A stretch of 64,000 nt of DNA. Origin: Brachionus plicatilis (taxonomy: Eukaryota; Rotifera; Eurotatoria; Ploima; Brachionidae). Below are positions 9,313 through 23,100 of the stretch, one piece after another. The notes beneath the pieces were generated by a model. The model worked only from the letters and a program-made list of their open reading frames with translations, was not told the origin of the DNA and did not search any database. The number at the start of each line of letters is the position of its first letter. Within the stretch, counting starts at the first letter, position 1. The stretch is from NCBI GenBank assembly GCA_010279815.1, contig QEOQ01000316.1:1059418-1123417 (forward strand), in the 5' to 3' direction. Both the position numbers and the translations under genes were made by a program.

Positions 9313-11146
9313 TTAAAATCTTTCCGTCAAAAGTAAAATATTGAAGACCAGTGCCACAATAAATACCATCATTTGTTTTATCTAAAATTAATTTTAGAGC
9401 AAGCATTGATTTTACAATTAAATGGACAAAATTTACCTCTAGCTTGCAAGCATTACTCGATGTTCCGTCAATGCTACCATCCAAATTGCTATCATCGACA
9501 ACAGTAAGCACTTTGACGTCCACACTTTGATCGTCCAATGTTGCCTCAGCCAAATTTATTCCATCTACCAACACAAATCCATTGTTTAGTTCAGTGACCA
9601 AAGAAGTGGGGTCTGAGCTCAACGAAAAAGCCAAATTAGCCATATTAAAGTCATAAACTGATATCGCTCTTGTTAAAATCAAATCATGTTTAGCTATTAA
9701 GCTATTGTAAATTATTGCTTTGTAAACTTCAATCATATCAGTATTTTGCGTAATATTCTGGTCAAATTTAAGATAAAGATTTGGAGGCTCCGATTCACTT
9801 AAGGTTATTGATTGCGTAGGCGATTTAACAAGTATTACATTTGATTTTTTGTTGAGTATGTACTCGTTTCCGGTCGAAATGATTGTAACCTCGACTATGT
9901 ACATTCCAGGCGCGTCCAAAAATAGGTCTATTAATTTTACACTTTTTGTTTCCAAATCAATCTGGACCAAATTTGAACTGGATGTCAAAGAACCAATGGG
10001 CTGACTTTTGGGCAAGTTGTACACTCTCACTGCAGCTCTCCATTCATGATTCTATTTAATAAAATTTTATTTAGAAAAAAATTTTTTTTCATCGCAAAAC
10101 TTTGAACGAGTCTTACTCTCCAAGAAATGTTATTGACTGCTGTTTGTGTATATTTGTCAACAATTAAAACTGTTAAATTGAACAGTTCATCAGTGTCCAC
10201 TATTAACTGATCGTCCATGTGTTTTAAATCTAGAACAGCTTGGCTACAAGATATGGCTTTTTGTTGAACTGAGTTAACGTTTGGACTTTTGAATTAAATA
10301 AATTTAAATAGAATGGACATTTTTAAGGCATCTTGAAGTTGATGATCAATTCAAAATATCATTTCAATTCAAAAAGTTTATCTTTAGATATTAAAACAAA
10401 TCTTTGATTTAATCTAAATAATTGTAATGTAACATGCTTTACATGCAATGTAGATTTAAAAAATAAAAAAAATTGTAAAAATATTTTCCCAATCCATTGA
10501 TAAAATCGATTTTTTATTTAGTTAACTGATTTTTTGTAAAGTTTTAATTTCATTTTATTACTTATTTTGAATTTTTTATTTGAATTTCTTTTTTAATATT
10601 TAATTGTGAATACTAAAAACAAATACTTTTGAAACAAAAATTTTCAAATAAACTCTCATTTTGTATTAATTTTCAAATTAATACAAAAATTCAGTTAATA
10701 CATTTAAAAATTAAAATCGACTGTCAATGGACTGAGAAAATATTTTTTCATTTTTTTTTTTTATTTTCTACATCTACATTGCATGTAAATTATGTTACAT
10801 TACAATTATTTAAGTTAAATCAAAGATTAAGTTTAATATCTTAGGATAAACTTTTTGAATACAAATGATGTTTTGAATTGATCATCAACTTCAAGATGCC
10901 ATTTTTAAATCAAATTAAATTGAAAGCGTACTTGGAAACTGCTTCTGGAGCAACTAGCTCGAATTCAAGTCTAAAGCTGTTGGCAACTTGAGACAAGCCC
11001 AGCTCGCTAAATTGAACAAAACCATCATCTCCTAAACTTGCTTCACTTTCTAAAATTATTTCCATATTTAAATTTGTGCTCGACACTATTTTGGCTCTTA
11101 TTTTCCATGGATTTGTTGACGATCCTAGGCCAGTCACTGTTTTATT
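9313..11146 (-). CDS. PKHD1L1-like 3' exons: membrane-proximal region and C-terminal TM
   Basis: Four exons: 11146-10932, 10285-10117, 10051-9437 and 9381-9313. The last intron (9436-9382, 55 nt) is critical. Reading straight through gives a false tail, while splicing shifts frame to a short hydrophobic helix (MMVFIVALVFNILLLTERF) followed by TAA at 9313-9315. This is the expected single C-terminal membrane anchor, with almost no cytoplasmic tail. A cytoplasmic domain such as that of PKHD1 is absent. The intron between 10932 and 10285 carries a 574-bp MITE. Confidence 0.82.
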
Positions 11147-14100
11147 CTAAACAACAACAATAAAAATAAAAAATTAAAAAAATAACTCTCAAAAATGTGC
11201 ATTAAATAATTTAAATTTAATTGAATAATTATTAAAATTTTAAGTTAAAATAAAATCAATTAATTACAGATTCATCTAAAACGACCAGAATTGGCTGAGT
11301 TAAACATGGTGATTGTTCTCTACAATTGTCCGCATCTTGGATTATTCTAATTTTGTCCAGCTTTTTTATTTCATTTGCTGAGTCTGACAATGGCTTTTCG
11401 ACCTGTAGCGATGAAAGTGTTACATTGAGTCTGTCTGAGGCCATTTGTTGTAATTGTCCAGTTGTGTACCAGTTTGTTATATTTGCATACAGTTGGTTTA
11501 GGTTAGCTTCGGATTGTAGATCCTCGGGCGTTATTGACGAATCATCAACAGAAGGATTGTCGTATATAATTAGCTCAATGAATTTGATGCCTTGTGTTTG
11601 TCTTTTGCGTCTACTCTCACCAATTATGTTCACTCTTCTGATTCGACTTGGATCAATTCCGAAAAGATCAGCAAAGTTTTGCACCAAATTTTCAGGTCGG
11701 AAAAAATCGCTTTCGGTAATGGCCGGAACTCCAAATTTAAGAAAAAGAACAGCTGTCATTTTAAAGTCCAAATAATCTGCTCCTGCCATTGTTGCATACA
11801 CTTTTCTGTGCTCTCTAACAGCCAAATTAGTTCCAGATTGGTTGGCTATTTTGGGCATGTACGAGTCCAAGTTGGAGTTGTAATCGTTTACTTTAAAAAG
11901 ACCATTTGAGTCATAGGCTCCATTTGTAGGCAACTCAAAGCGTCCATTTTTGTACACATCAACTCTGTTCGAACTAAAGTAATAAACAGAAATTCTTATC
12001 TTAAAACTTTGGTCAGCATTTAAAATTCTAAATCTCAACTGCTTTGGCGGTGTACTCGATAGATAGATGTCAAAGTTTTGTTGACCAGCAACAACAGCCA
12101 TAAAAGAGGACACTCTCTTTTGGCATGTGTATCCAAAGCACCAGCCATGATCTTGTGGTCCGTTAATCAAGTCCAAGTATTTGTTGTCAGAAACAATAGC
12201 CACAGGCGATAGTCGCCTTGACTCTGTGTCATGGTCCATGTTCTCAATGGTCAATATCTTATGATCCAAGCCGTGGCATTCATACGCTTGCCAATCTGAC
12301 ACATAATTGCACTTGTCCTCGTCTCTCACAATTCCCAAATGCGAGTAAACTTCACTCATTGGCAACATGGAGCCATTTGATGCTGCTAGAGCTTCTTTGG
12401 GTATTCTAAAGTCGCCAAGACCTCTTTTTTGACTGCCCCATTCGAATTCAGATTGAGATATGACACTTCCGAGCTGTCCTAGAAACGAGCCATCTTCGTC
12501 TCTCAACAAGTTTTTTTTCAAGCCGTCACAATCCATGTCCACACAGTCGGATGGATTTATTTTGCCCACATTTGGTCGGTGGATCCATATTTTGGACAAG
12601 TGATCTACATTGTACAATTTGATGTTGCTTAATTTCATGGGATGTTGTGCATCGTCATTTTTTTTATTTGACGAAATAGCGTAATCACGTTGACCATTGC
12701 ACTGAGTACCAAAGTTGGCAAAAGTAACATTGTCAACTATCATAAGACCATCAAGAGCATTGTAGGCCATTATTCCGGCCCAAGGCTTAAACGGAGCCTT
12801 GTTTGTTGCGGACAAAAATTGTGCCCAAGTGATTCCCACTTTGGATTTTGAATTGGCCCCAGCACTGTATGACTTCATAGCTCCAGCATTTAAATAATAA
12901 AATTGAGTGTCTGGACTTGGTGCATTGCAGTCGAAAGTGGGCGACTGACCAACAATCAAGTTATTTTTGACGAATATTTTTTTTGATGACAACTGATGGC
13001 TCAGAATGCCTGGCTCTATAACTTGAGTGAACAAATTTATTTGATTGTCGACAAGTATGTTCGAGTCAACTTGGACAGTTTGTTTGGCCTGATAGTAAAT
13101 GCCCCAATGTGCTGATTTGAACACAGTAAAGCCACTTATTCTCACACAATCCAAAGACTCAAATACAAATGCTGGAAATATGTTCACAGCTGACAGAGCC
13201 GAGTGGATCTTGTTGTTTTTGATTGAATGATTTTTGCCAGACTCAAACGTTTGGCCAACACAAACATCGCCTTTAAAGTAGAATCCAATTCTTTCCGAAC
13301 CAGCTATTAGGTTGTCTTCGACTACTGCTGAATCAGCGTCACGAATGTGCACAGACGCATAGTATTCTTTTTCCGAAAGTATTGACCAAGGTCTCAAGGA
13401 CGCAACCCAAAGATTCGAAACAATTAAATTATTTCTAATTATGTTTGAATGTCCAGTTAAGTAAATTGCAAAATCGATTGTTCGATAGATCACATTTTGT
13501 GTGATCGGAATGCTTGCTGAGCCCAGGATGCCAATTGCTGCCGAGTATCCATAGTTAAATGCACAATTTGACACATACGAAGGCCTCGAATGGTTGTACT
13601 CGCCCAAATTTGAAAACAACACTCCGTATCTGTACTCTTCTCCACCAAATCTACTAAATTGACCAGCACGAACAAACTGCACATTGGACAATCTTGCATA
13701 GCCTTTGTAGTAGACTGGACCGTCTGCTCCCATAGTCGAATAATCTGAAACAATTACTCTAAAACCGTACAGATCGGACTCTTGATTTGTGTATTCAGCT
13801 CCGATCACTTTAACATTTCGGCTAAGTAGGCCGACACCGGCCGCAATCGAATAAGACTCAGACTCGCTAAAACTTTGACTAAAAGACAAATGTTCATATT
13901 CCAAAGAACTGCTCAATGTAAGTGTTCTGTTATCAGAGGATTTGGCTGCAATAGTCGCTACTTCAGACTCGCCTACAACATACGAAGTGGTTGTGATCAC
14001 AATTTGTTCGCCTTTTTAATTAGAAAATTCAAATAAAAATTATTTAAATAACTTAGTTATCCGAATTTATTGACTAAAAAATGAGAATAAAAATTCATTA

Positions 14101-17100
14101 TTAATGAAATGTAATTAAATGTGAACAAATTTTAAAATTATTGAAAATAGTTTCAGCTTTTTTGAAATTCAATTAAAAATGGAAATTAAATTAATATGTT
14201 TTAAATCCGAATGTCATTAAAACCGGATGTATTTTTTAACAAAAGTTAATTTATTGCTTTTTAAAGACTTGTCGTTTAAATTGAACATTTTTAAAATCTT
14301 TTTAAAATCAGTCTTTATTTTTTACTGACATGTCACTAAATTCAGATAACTACGTTAATTGTTTTTTTTTTAGTATTTTTATTTTTTATTTTTTTTTGGC
14401 AAGTTGAAGTTTATGATCAATTTTTGATGCTCATAATGATTAAATGAAACTAAAATTATAAAATAAATTCTAATTTTTTAATAGAATTAGCGCAGAGGTA
14501 AATTTTTGGTTTTAACTTACTTTGTTAAATCTTAAGGAAAAATCTGCAAAAGTCTGCAAAAAATTATCAACTTAGAATAGCATAATTTCGATGGTGTGCA
14601 TTCTGCGTTTAACATTTTGATATTGCAGAGTTTTTTTTTTTATCTAACATAGTATGTTTAATCCAAAAATGTATCTCTGCATTATTTCTATTAAGAAATA
14701 ACAATTTATTTAATATTTTTTAGTTTTAATTGAACATTTTGAGCATCAAAAATTGATCATAAACTTCAACTTGCCTTTTTTTTTTGATATTTTTTATCAA
14801 TTTAAAAGTAATAATTAATAATTACCAATTTGCCAGTCAACCGGTTCTTTGAGTGTAATTCTGTTGTTTCCTTTAACGACTGTTGCATTTAAACTGGTCC
14901 ATGAAGGTTGTCTTGGTATTCCATGAATGTCCAGACCACCGTACACACCAATTCCTTTGCCTCCAATCGAATCAATTCGATTTGGTAATTTGTAATCTAG
15001 TGCATCTTTGACACCATTTAACACAATCTCGACATTATTTAGCATGGGATCGTTTTCCCAGCCAACAATCAATTGACCACCATTGATAAATATCACATCG
15101 GCTTCGACTCTATGATCCATTCCATTTTGCAATTCCAAAAATCCCTCAATTTGAAGGTATCTCATCACAGGCATCGATGAGTCAACAACCACATATCTGC
15201 CCTCCGGAATTCTAATACTCGGCTTGCTTTCCAACGATGACATTCGTATTCCGCTCCAGCTTCTCGACGCAACTTCTTGCACCGTCCATTCTGGATCAGT
15301 CAATACGGACGAGCCTATCTGCGACCAGAGAAGAAAATTTTCTGGTCGTTCGGTAATGGGCAGTTTGGAGGCAGGAGACATTGGCGGTTCACAATTGGCA
15401 TATCTACATCTGTATGCATTGAAACTAATAGACACATCCAAAAATGGTTGTCTTCCTTCTTTGTTCGACACAATAAAAGCGAGTGTGGATGTGGCATTGT
15501 TCCAGTGCCAATTTCCTGTATTGCTGTCCGCGTCAACTCCTCCTAACGATTCACTTGATTGCATTCCGCCAAATTCCACTCGATCAGGCTTTTTCAATAG
15601 TTTGTGTTTTATTATCACATATTGATTGGGATACAAATTGTAGATCATTCCTGAGTATGTTAAATTAACTGGATAAAGAGCGTCAGTGAATTCAATCAAA
15701 TACTCTTGGTTAACCTCAAGCGCTATTGTGTATCCCTTTTTATGCGTTAATCGCTTTGGCAAATATTCAATTGAAGATGCCGAGTTTCTAACATTGGTCA
15801 CATTGATGCGTGATTGATAGTTTGGGTTTATCACATTATTAAACGAGAATCTGATCCAGTCAGAGCTGGAACACACAGAGCCAGATAGAAGAAAATCTTT
15901 TTGCACGCAATTTGAATTCGAAAGAGTTATGTTTGTAGTTGATACTACATAGCCGTTTGTAACACCAGTCAATGACCCATCTAAATCTTGGCCTACAAAG
16001 TCCCAATTCCATCTGTGAATAGTTCTGTACTTGACATTGTTGAATGTTAATCCGGTAAATTTGGTTGTCCATCCACCACATCCAAATCTTAACAAAATTT
16101 TTAATTATTCATAATTTTTCATTCAATCGAAATTATTAATTTAATAAGTAAAATATTTAATTTAATTTTTTTTTTCACTTTAAAATTAAATTTGGACACT
16201 GTGAATTTTGGTACAAAAAGCAAAAAAAATATAAAAAATGCCAAAGCCTAAGTTCTGAAGAACCAAAGTATGTTCTGTAAATTGTAGCAACTGATACATC
16301 CTTTGTACCATCAATATATTGATTCTGCAAAACTCTGCAATAAATCTGCAAAACTCAGAAAATAGTAAATTTGGGATATTACATTATATTAAAAATCCAA
16401 TTCAACTTTAAGTGGTGGTACAAAGGATGTATCAGTTGCTACAATTTACAGAACATGTTTTAGTCCATCACAACTTCTAATATTTTGTTTTTGATTTTTG
16501 TATCAAAATTCACAATGCCATTAAATTTATATTTTTTGATTATAAATAAAAACTTACGAGCATCTTCCTGTTATTTCAGTAGCTCTTATGGCATGACTTG
16601 ATTCATCAGCAAAATTGTAAAAAGAAACGTTCTTAATCAAAAGACCTCTTTCCCAAGCAATCACAAGACCTGACTGGGTTTTTGATTTTGTTTGTGATGA
16701 GTCCGAATTTCCGACAATCACTGAATTAATCACCGATGCTCCAGTTTGTTCATTGTAAAATGTACTACTCAAGTGACTGTGTTGATTTTCATGTGAAACA
16801 ATAGTTTTTGTCTCAATGCCAACAGATTTGTGATCGAATGACACAAAATCTCTAAACTGAAGACTATTTGACATGACCCATTCGGCACCTTTATCGCTGT
16901 TGTAAGCTGTCAAGTGCTCAAATTTGGCCAACGATGGATTTTGGTCATTGCATCCACCAGTTACTGTCGGAGTGTAGCCAGGAAATATCCAAAGTCCAAA
17001 GCGTCCAACTCCGTGCACTGTGTTGTTAAAAAATTTGCCGAGTGGAATTTTTTTCGGACAATAGTCTGGCATAAACGATGGTCCATCTGGCCGATCCAAA

Positions 17101-20100
17101 ATTCGGTACCACCAACCAAAGTGAGTTCCGCCAGCGACAGTGTTATGCAAATAGGTATTGTTGGGATTGGTTACCCAAAAGGCAGCTGGCGTCACATCTT
17201 CGTTCAGCAAACTAGAACTTGTCTTGACAAAAATGGCCAAATTGTATTTGAACACATTTCCGATTTCGATGCCATCCTCCAAAAAGTAAGCTCCACCAAG
17301 AATGTTGTAAATAAAATTTCTCTCCACTGTTACATAATTTGTTCCGTGTATATTTACGGCTCTGTTAAACGACTGATGAATAGAACACTCTTTGACATAC
17401 GAGCTTGGCATTTCATAATTTAAATGAAAGTGAATTGGATAGCGACCAAGTCGAAACGCTTGACCAACATGGAAAAATTCAACATTGGACAATTTGACAA
17501 AAACTGTTTCCCCAAATTTTTGCTTGATTGGATCAGCGTGAACCATTAGTGTGGCGCCAAATTCATTAGTTCCAATCTCATCTCCGTATCTTCCCAAAAA
17601 GCATGTCTGCACTGCAAACTCACCTGGATTAAATCCATCCGGACATGCATTGGCACTTTTCCACGCTGTCCATGACTCATCATTGTTTCCTTGAACAACC
17701 ACATTTCTAGTCAATAGACCGACTTCGGCTCTTATTTCCAATTGAATGCCATTTGGCAAACTTCTTACTTCGGCCAAATGACTAAAGTCAAGAGGTCTGT
17801 CCAGAGTCAGCGTTCTTTTGTCGTCCGATACAGCTGTTATTGTTCTAGCTTCATTTTGGCCTTGACTTAAATGATTTCCCGTTGAGGCAACAACTATTTG
17901 ACTTGCCACTTGCCAAACAACTGGTTCTTTCAGAGTTATTTGAGACGAGCCGGCTGAAGCAGTAGTGCCCAATTGAGTCCATGTGACACCAACAGGCTTT
18001 CCAAACATTTCAATAGTGCCCTCTCTTAGCGCAATTACTTTGGATCCAAAAATTGGCAACTCCAAAGATTTAACCGAACCGAACATAGTTATTGTGGCTT
18101 TGTGAGCAAATGGTGATTGTTCACTTCCGATTTGAAGTCTGCCATTGCCAGCTATAATTATGTATTCAGCTCTCAAATGAACATCTTGGCTATCGTCGAA
18201 TATCAGAGCACCTCCAATAATTATTATTCCTTTCAAAATTGGAGTCTCTGTGTCAAAATAGACTGTTTGAGATTCGCCAATAACTACCAATTCTCCTTCA
18301 CCTGGAGGCTCATCGCCACCCCATGTAAATCTCGACGACCACAAGTCAATGTATTCAAAATAAACATCATTCTAATTCAAATGAATTAAAAAAATAGAGT
18401 TTTGAATAATTTTTTTTTTATCTATTTACATTTAAAGCTTGTCCAACTCCGTCTACGATTACCTCAATGAGAGCTTTGACTGAAGAACGAGAGAAGCTTC
18501 CAGTATAGCATTTTATTTCTGTTGAATTTTTACTGCTAATCAAGCATTCAGAGCCACTGATTATAACTTTGACGTCAGCCGAATTTCTATTTTAAAAAAT
18601 TTAAATATAACATTAATGTAAAATAAAATAATTGTCTATTTTTTTTCTCTTACGGAAAATTCAGTCCTTCAATGGTCAAAACAGTGCCACCACCAGTGCC
18701 ACCTCTCAAAGGCGACACACTTGTCAATGTTGGAGTAATTGATTTGACATAATTAAAAGAACGTGTTTGTTGTAGGCTTTTTTCAGTTACAGTTAGTTGA
18801 CATGCAGAATCAGCACTTGTGTCATCGCTTTTTGGAACCTAGTAGAACAAAAAATAAACACATTAAATAAAGATTGATTTTTATTTTTTTATTTTTTTAA
18901 ATTTTAGTTGTTTAATTAAATTACAATGCATTTTAGCTGAGTACTAGTCCAACTTAGAATGGAACATGAATTGTCACAAATGTCAACTAGAGTATTATTT
19001 GAAAAGCCAAATCCATCAATTGTTAACTCAAGACCTCCGGCAACACCACCTTTATTTTTTTTTATGAAGATTATTTTTAAAAATTCACTTTTTTTCGGTA
19101 TTGTGAATGTGAATTTTATTTTAGATAAAAAAGGTATATTGCAGTATTTTTTAAAACAAATTCTATTATCTTTAATTTAAATTTTCCAAAAAAAGAAATA
19201 ATTTTTGTTCATTATGTACTTGAGATTCACAATGCCTTTTTTTCTTTATTTATTTAGACTCAAAAAATTACTTTGAGATGATGAAAGTGAGGACACAACT
19301 AGTTCGTATGTTAGACTTGTGGATGTTTCAGCTAAACCTTTTGAATCTATGAGCAAAACTATTGGATACGAACCAGCACCATTGTCACCCAAATTGCATG
19401 TTATCTCTGTGTCTGTTGCTACTACATTTGAGCATTCCGATGTGCCGATTGTAACATGCACTTGATCTTTTAGATTTTAATTAATCAATTAAAAAGATTG
19501 GTATTTTTTTGTTGCTTTGCTTACTTGAGTCAGATGAAAAACCATTACCAGAAATAGTTATTTGAGTGTTAACGCTTGTTACTGATGTTGGAGACACTGA
19601 TGATATAACTGGAGTTTGTTCAGTTTGATAAGAAAATACTGCATTGTTATCATTAGGATGAATGACACCATTAGTTCTAATTAGAAAAATAATTGATCGA
19701 TTTTTTTTTTGTTATTCAAAATTTAAAAATTTACTCAATGTTTAATGCAATTGAATCTTGAGCTGTATGTGATGACGTAATACAAATTATTTCATTAATT
19801 TTAACACTCTCAATTGAACACAAAGAACCGCCCATGTCAACTACACTCTGATTGTTAAAACCATTTCCTAGAATTGTCACTTTGGTTCCTCCGTGTATGC
19901 TTCCAGTAGAAGGCGATATTGAATTTATTGCAGCAACTCCAGTCACTTGAACATCCGAATTAGCCGAATTTCCAAATGCTTCAATTGATTAAAAATTTAT
20001 TTATTTAACTAAAATTCTTAATTAGATTTAAAAAAAAAAATTACTTTCAACATTTATATTGATATCTTGTGCACCAACATCCAATCCATCGATAGAACAA

Positions 20101-23100
20101 ACTATTTCAATCGAATTCGAACTAGTTACCTGACAATTTTGAGATCCAATTGTAACCTTAATTAGTGATTGAGTGTCGACAAAATTCTGTCCACTAATGG
20201 TCAAATCGGTGCTTTGATTAACAGAAGAATGTGAAACTGATGTAATTACAGGTGTATTGGCAGTGCTAAATTCAAAATTGCAAGTACCATCGCATACTGC
20301 TGGCTTACTGTTAGAGAATACCGAAATGTTCTGCAAACCTTGGTCTGCTTGAGTTATAAGCACAATTGAATTGTAGTCAATGGTAGCAGTATTTCTTGTA
20401 TAGACATTTTGTCCAATGACAACATATGTGTCTGGAGTAAAACCATCACCAGTTATGGTAACTTTAGTTCCGCCTGTAGTTGATCCAATTCGAGGAGTTA
20501 TTGTTTTGATGACCGATTGAAAATATATTTCATAGAAAGTATTGTGCAAAGCAAATCCAACATTTTTTTTCATCACCTCGATATCATACAATCTATTGGG
20601 TACAAGAGTTGAATTTGAATCAATTTTGCACTCAATTGAAGATGTTGTAGACCTTTGAATGGCACATAGTTTGCCTCCAATATAAACTTCATTTTCACAT
20701 TCAGTTGCACTAAAACCACTTCCATCAATGGTGATTATACTTTCAAAATTAACACTTAGTGGAGATACATTCGAAATAGATGGAACACCACAATCGGTAA
20801 ATTTTACTGAATTTTTGGCTACATTTGCACCACCACAAGATACGTCAGATAATGTCGGTGAACATGAATCTGTAGCTGAATTGTCAATGCATTCAAGTTT
20901 TTGGCCATTAAATTCAGAAGTTGGTGAACACCAATTGATACCATTTTCATTAACACAGTCATTTTGTTCATTATTATTATAGTTAAATGGAAATTTGCAC
21001 TTTTGAGCTTTTTTTTTTGTTCAAATAATTAAAAAATAAAAATAATAAATTTAAAGTTTTAATAAAAACCTGATATTTCATTTAATTTTAAGTCTATTTC
21101 GAATTCTTTGTTTAAATTTTGTTCATCTAAAACTTCTATTACACCTCTAAATAATATTCGTTGGTTTATGTCAACAAATCCAGACCAATAGTAATAAATT
21201 CCAGGAGTATGAAATTGATATTTGAACGATCCATATTCAACAGCTTCTCCGCTCGAGAATCCATTAGGCTCAATTGAATTAGCGCCTTGTACTTGTTCAA
21301 CTTTAAATTTGAGACCAGGAACAGTGGCCGGTGGTTGCCACGTCCATGTCACCCAATCGCTTTTGTTCACAGTCAAATAACTACGATCCCATTCATATCG
21401 AAAGCCAAATTCTACATTTAAAGATGTTTAAAAAATTTTTAATCAAAAAGATAAAAAATAAAAAAATAAACACCGTTATGATATCCGTCATTGGTAATTT
21501 GGTGATTTGTTTGAGCGTTTCGAGTCAAGCATTTGATTTCATTAATGTCACATGATTTCACATCGCATTCAAAGATACTGAATGAAACTTTGTTTTTGGA
21601 ACAATCGGAGCTTTAAATTTTATGAAAAATATATTTTTTTGAATTATTCTATAAAATTGGTAAATAAAATTGTATACCTAAAACCGTCTCCCTTAATTGT
21701 GACCAGAGTGCCACCTCTGATTGAACCAATGTTTGGTTTTATTGATGAAATATATAATCTATACTCTAATTGAATTGAATTGAGAATCCTTTAAATGTTT
21801 TGATTATTTTTTATTTTTATTATTTTAATCGAAAAATTTTATTCAGAGCTTACATAACATTCCCTAGGCTTCCAGCCGAAATAATCAAATCATAAAATCC
21901 AGGATTCAACGAAGGCGACAGAATTCTTATTTCAGTAGGTGAACTGGAAAGCACCTTCACTCGATTTGTACCTATTCTTATTGTGTACAATGGAACAGGC
22001 AAATTGGTTCCAGTAATTGTTATATTTTCATTTCCTTTTTGTTTATTTTGAATTAGATAACATTGAAATTATACCAAATTAAAAATTTACCCAAAACACT
22101 CAAAACTTGAGGACTAATATTTGTTACTGTTGGAGTGTTGGAGAATTGATATGAAAATTGTGATGCCAATGTTACACTTTGACCTGACTCAGACACGACA
22201 ACATCCACATCAACATCTTGACTAGCTGCAGGCTAAAAACAAAGTCAAATAGCAAAAAATTAAATATTTGTTAATTATTCAAAGGTAAAATTTGCTAGTC
22301 TTACATTTGATGGAACAGTACAAGATAAAGTATTGTAAGTGTTTGAAACCAATTTGCACGGTCTTGAATCAATGGTTACTTGTGTTTGGCTGGTAAACCC
22401 TGAACCAGTTATGTTAATAGTAATTCCACCTTGATTAAATAAAATTTAATTAGATAAATGTATTTTTAAAATTAATTACCTCCAATTCCAGATAATTTAG
22501 GATTAAAATCAGTGGCACTCAATTGAAACTCAAAATCTTCAATTGTATTCATTCTAGCCAATCCTTTACCAAGAACATTTACAGAAAAATTGTAAACTCC
22601 AACCGGCCCATTTTCTAAATAAATGATAAAGCTTATATTTTCTATGATAGATAATATAATGCACTAACCTGGCTCACAAGTTAGTTGACTTTCTGTTGCC
22701 GATGTAACATAGCATATTGCTTGACCAATTAGCACAAAATTATTTGAGACTACCGGGTCAAAACCTGAACCACTTATTATTATCGAGGATGGATTATCTT
22801 GGAACAAAAATTCAATTTTGAAGCTTATTTTATTAATTTGTTTTACTTTTGTTTATAGAATCAACTTGTGGTGTGACAGAATTTGACCATTCGAACGAAC
22901 AATCATTTACACATCTTGAAGTTATTTGATTAATAGAAACAGAAATCTGATAAATTGTTTTAAATTTATTTCTTAATTTAAAAAATGTAAAAATAAAGTA
23001 CTTGAGGCTTAGAATGGTGTGATCTTAAAATATCATCCAATAATGGATAAAACTTGGCTCCACCATCTTGCACTTTATTCACATTCACAGCTACATTAGT

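Noticed and set aside
9308..9436. Open frame continuing to a stop at 9308 as the C-terminus of the PKHD1L1-like gene
   Set aside because: A GT..AG intron (9436-9382) inside it yields a membrane helix in another frame, as expected for the family, so 9313 is the better end.
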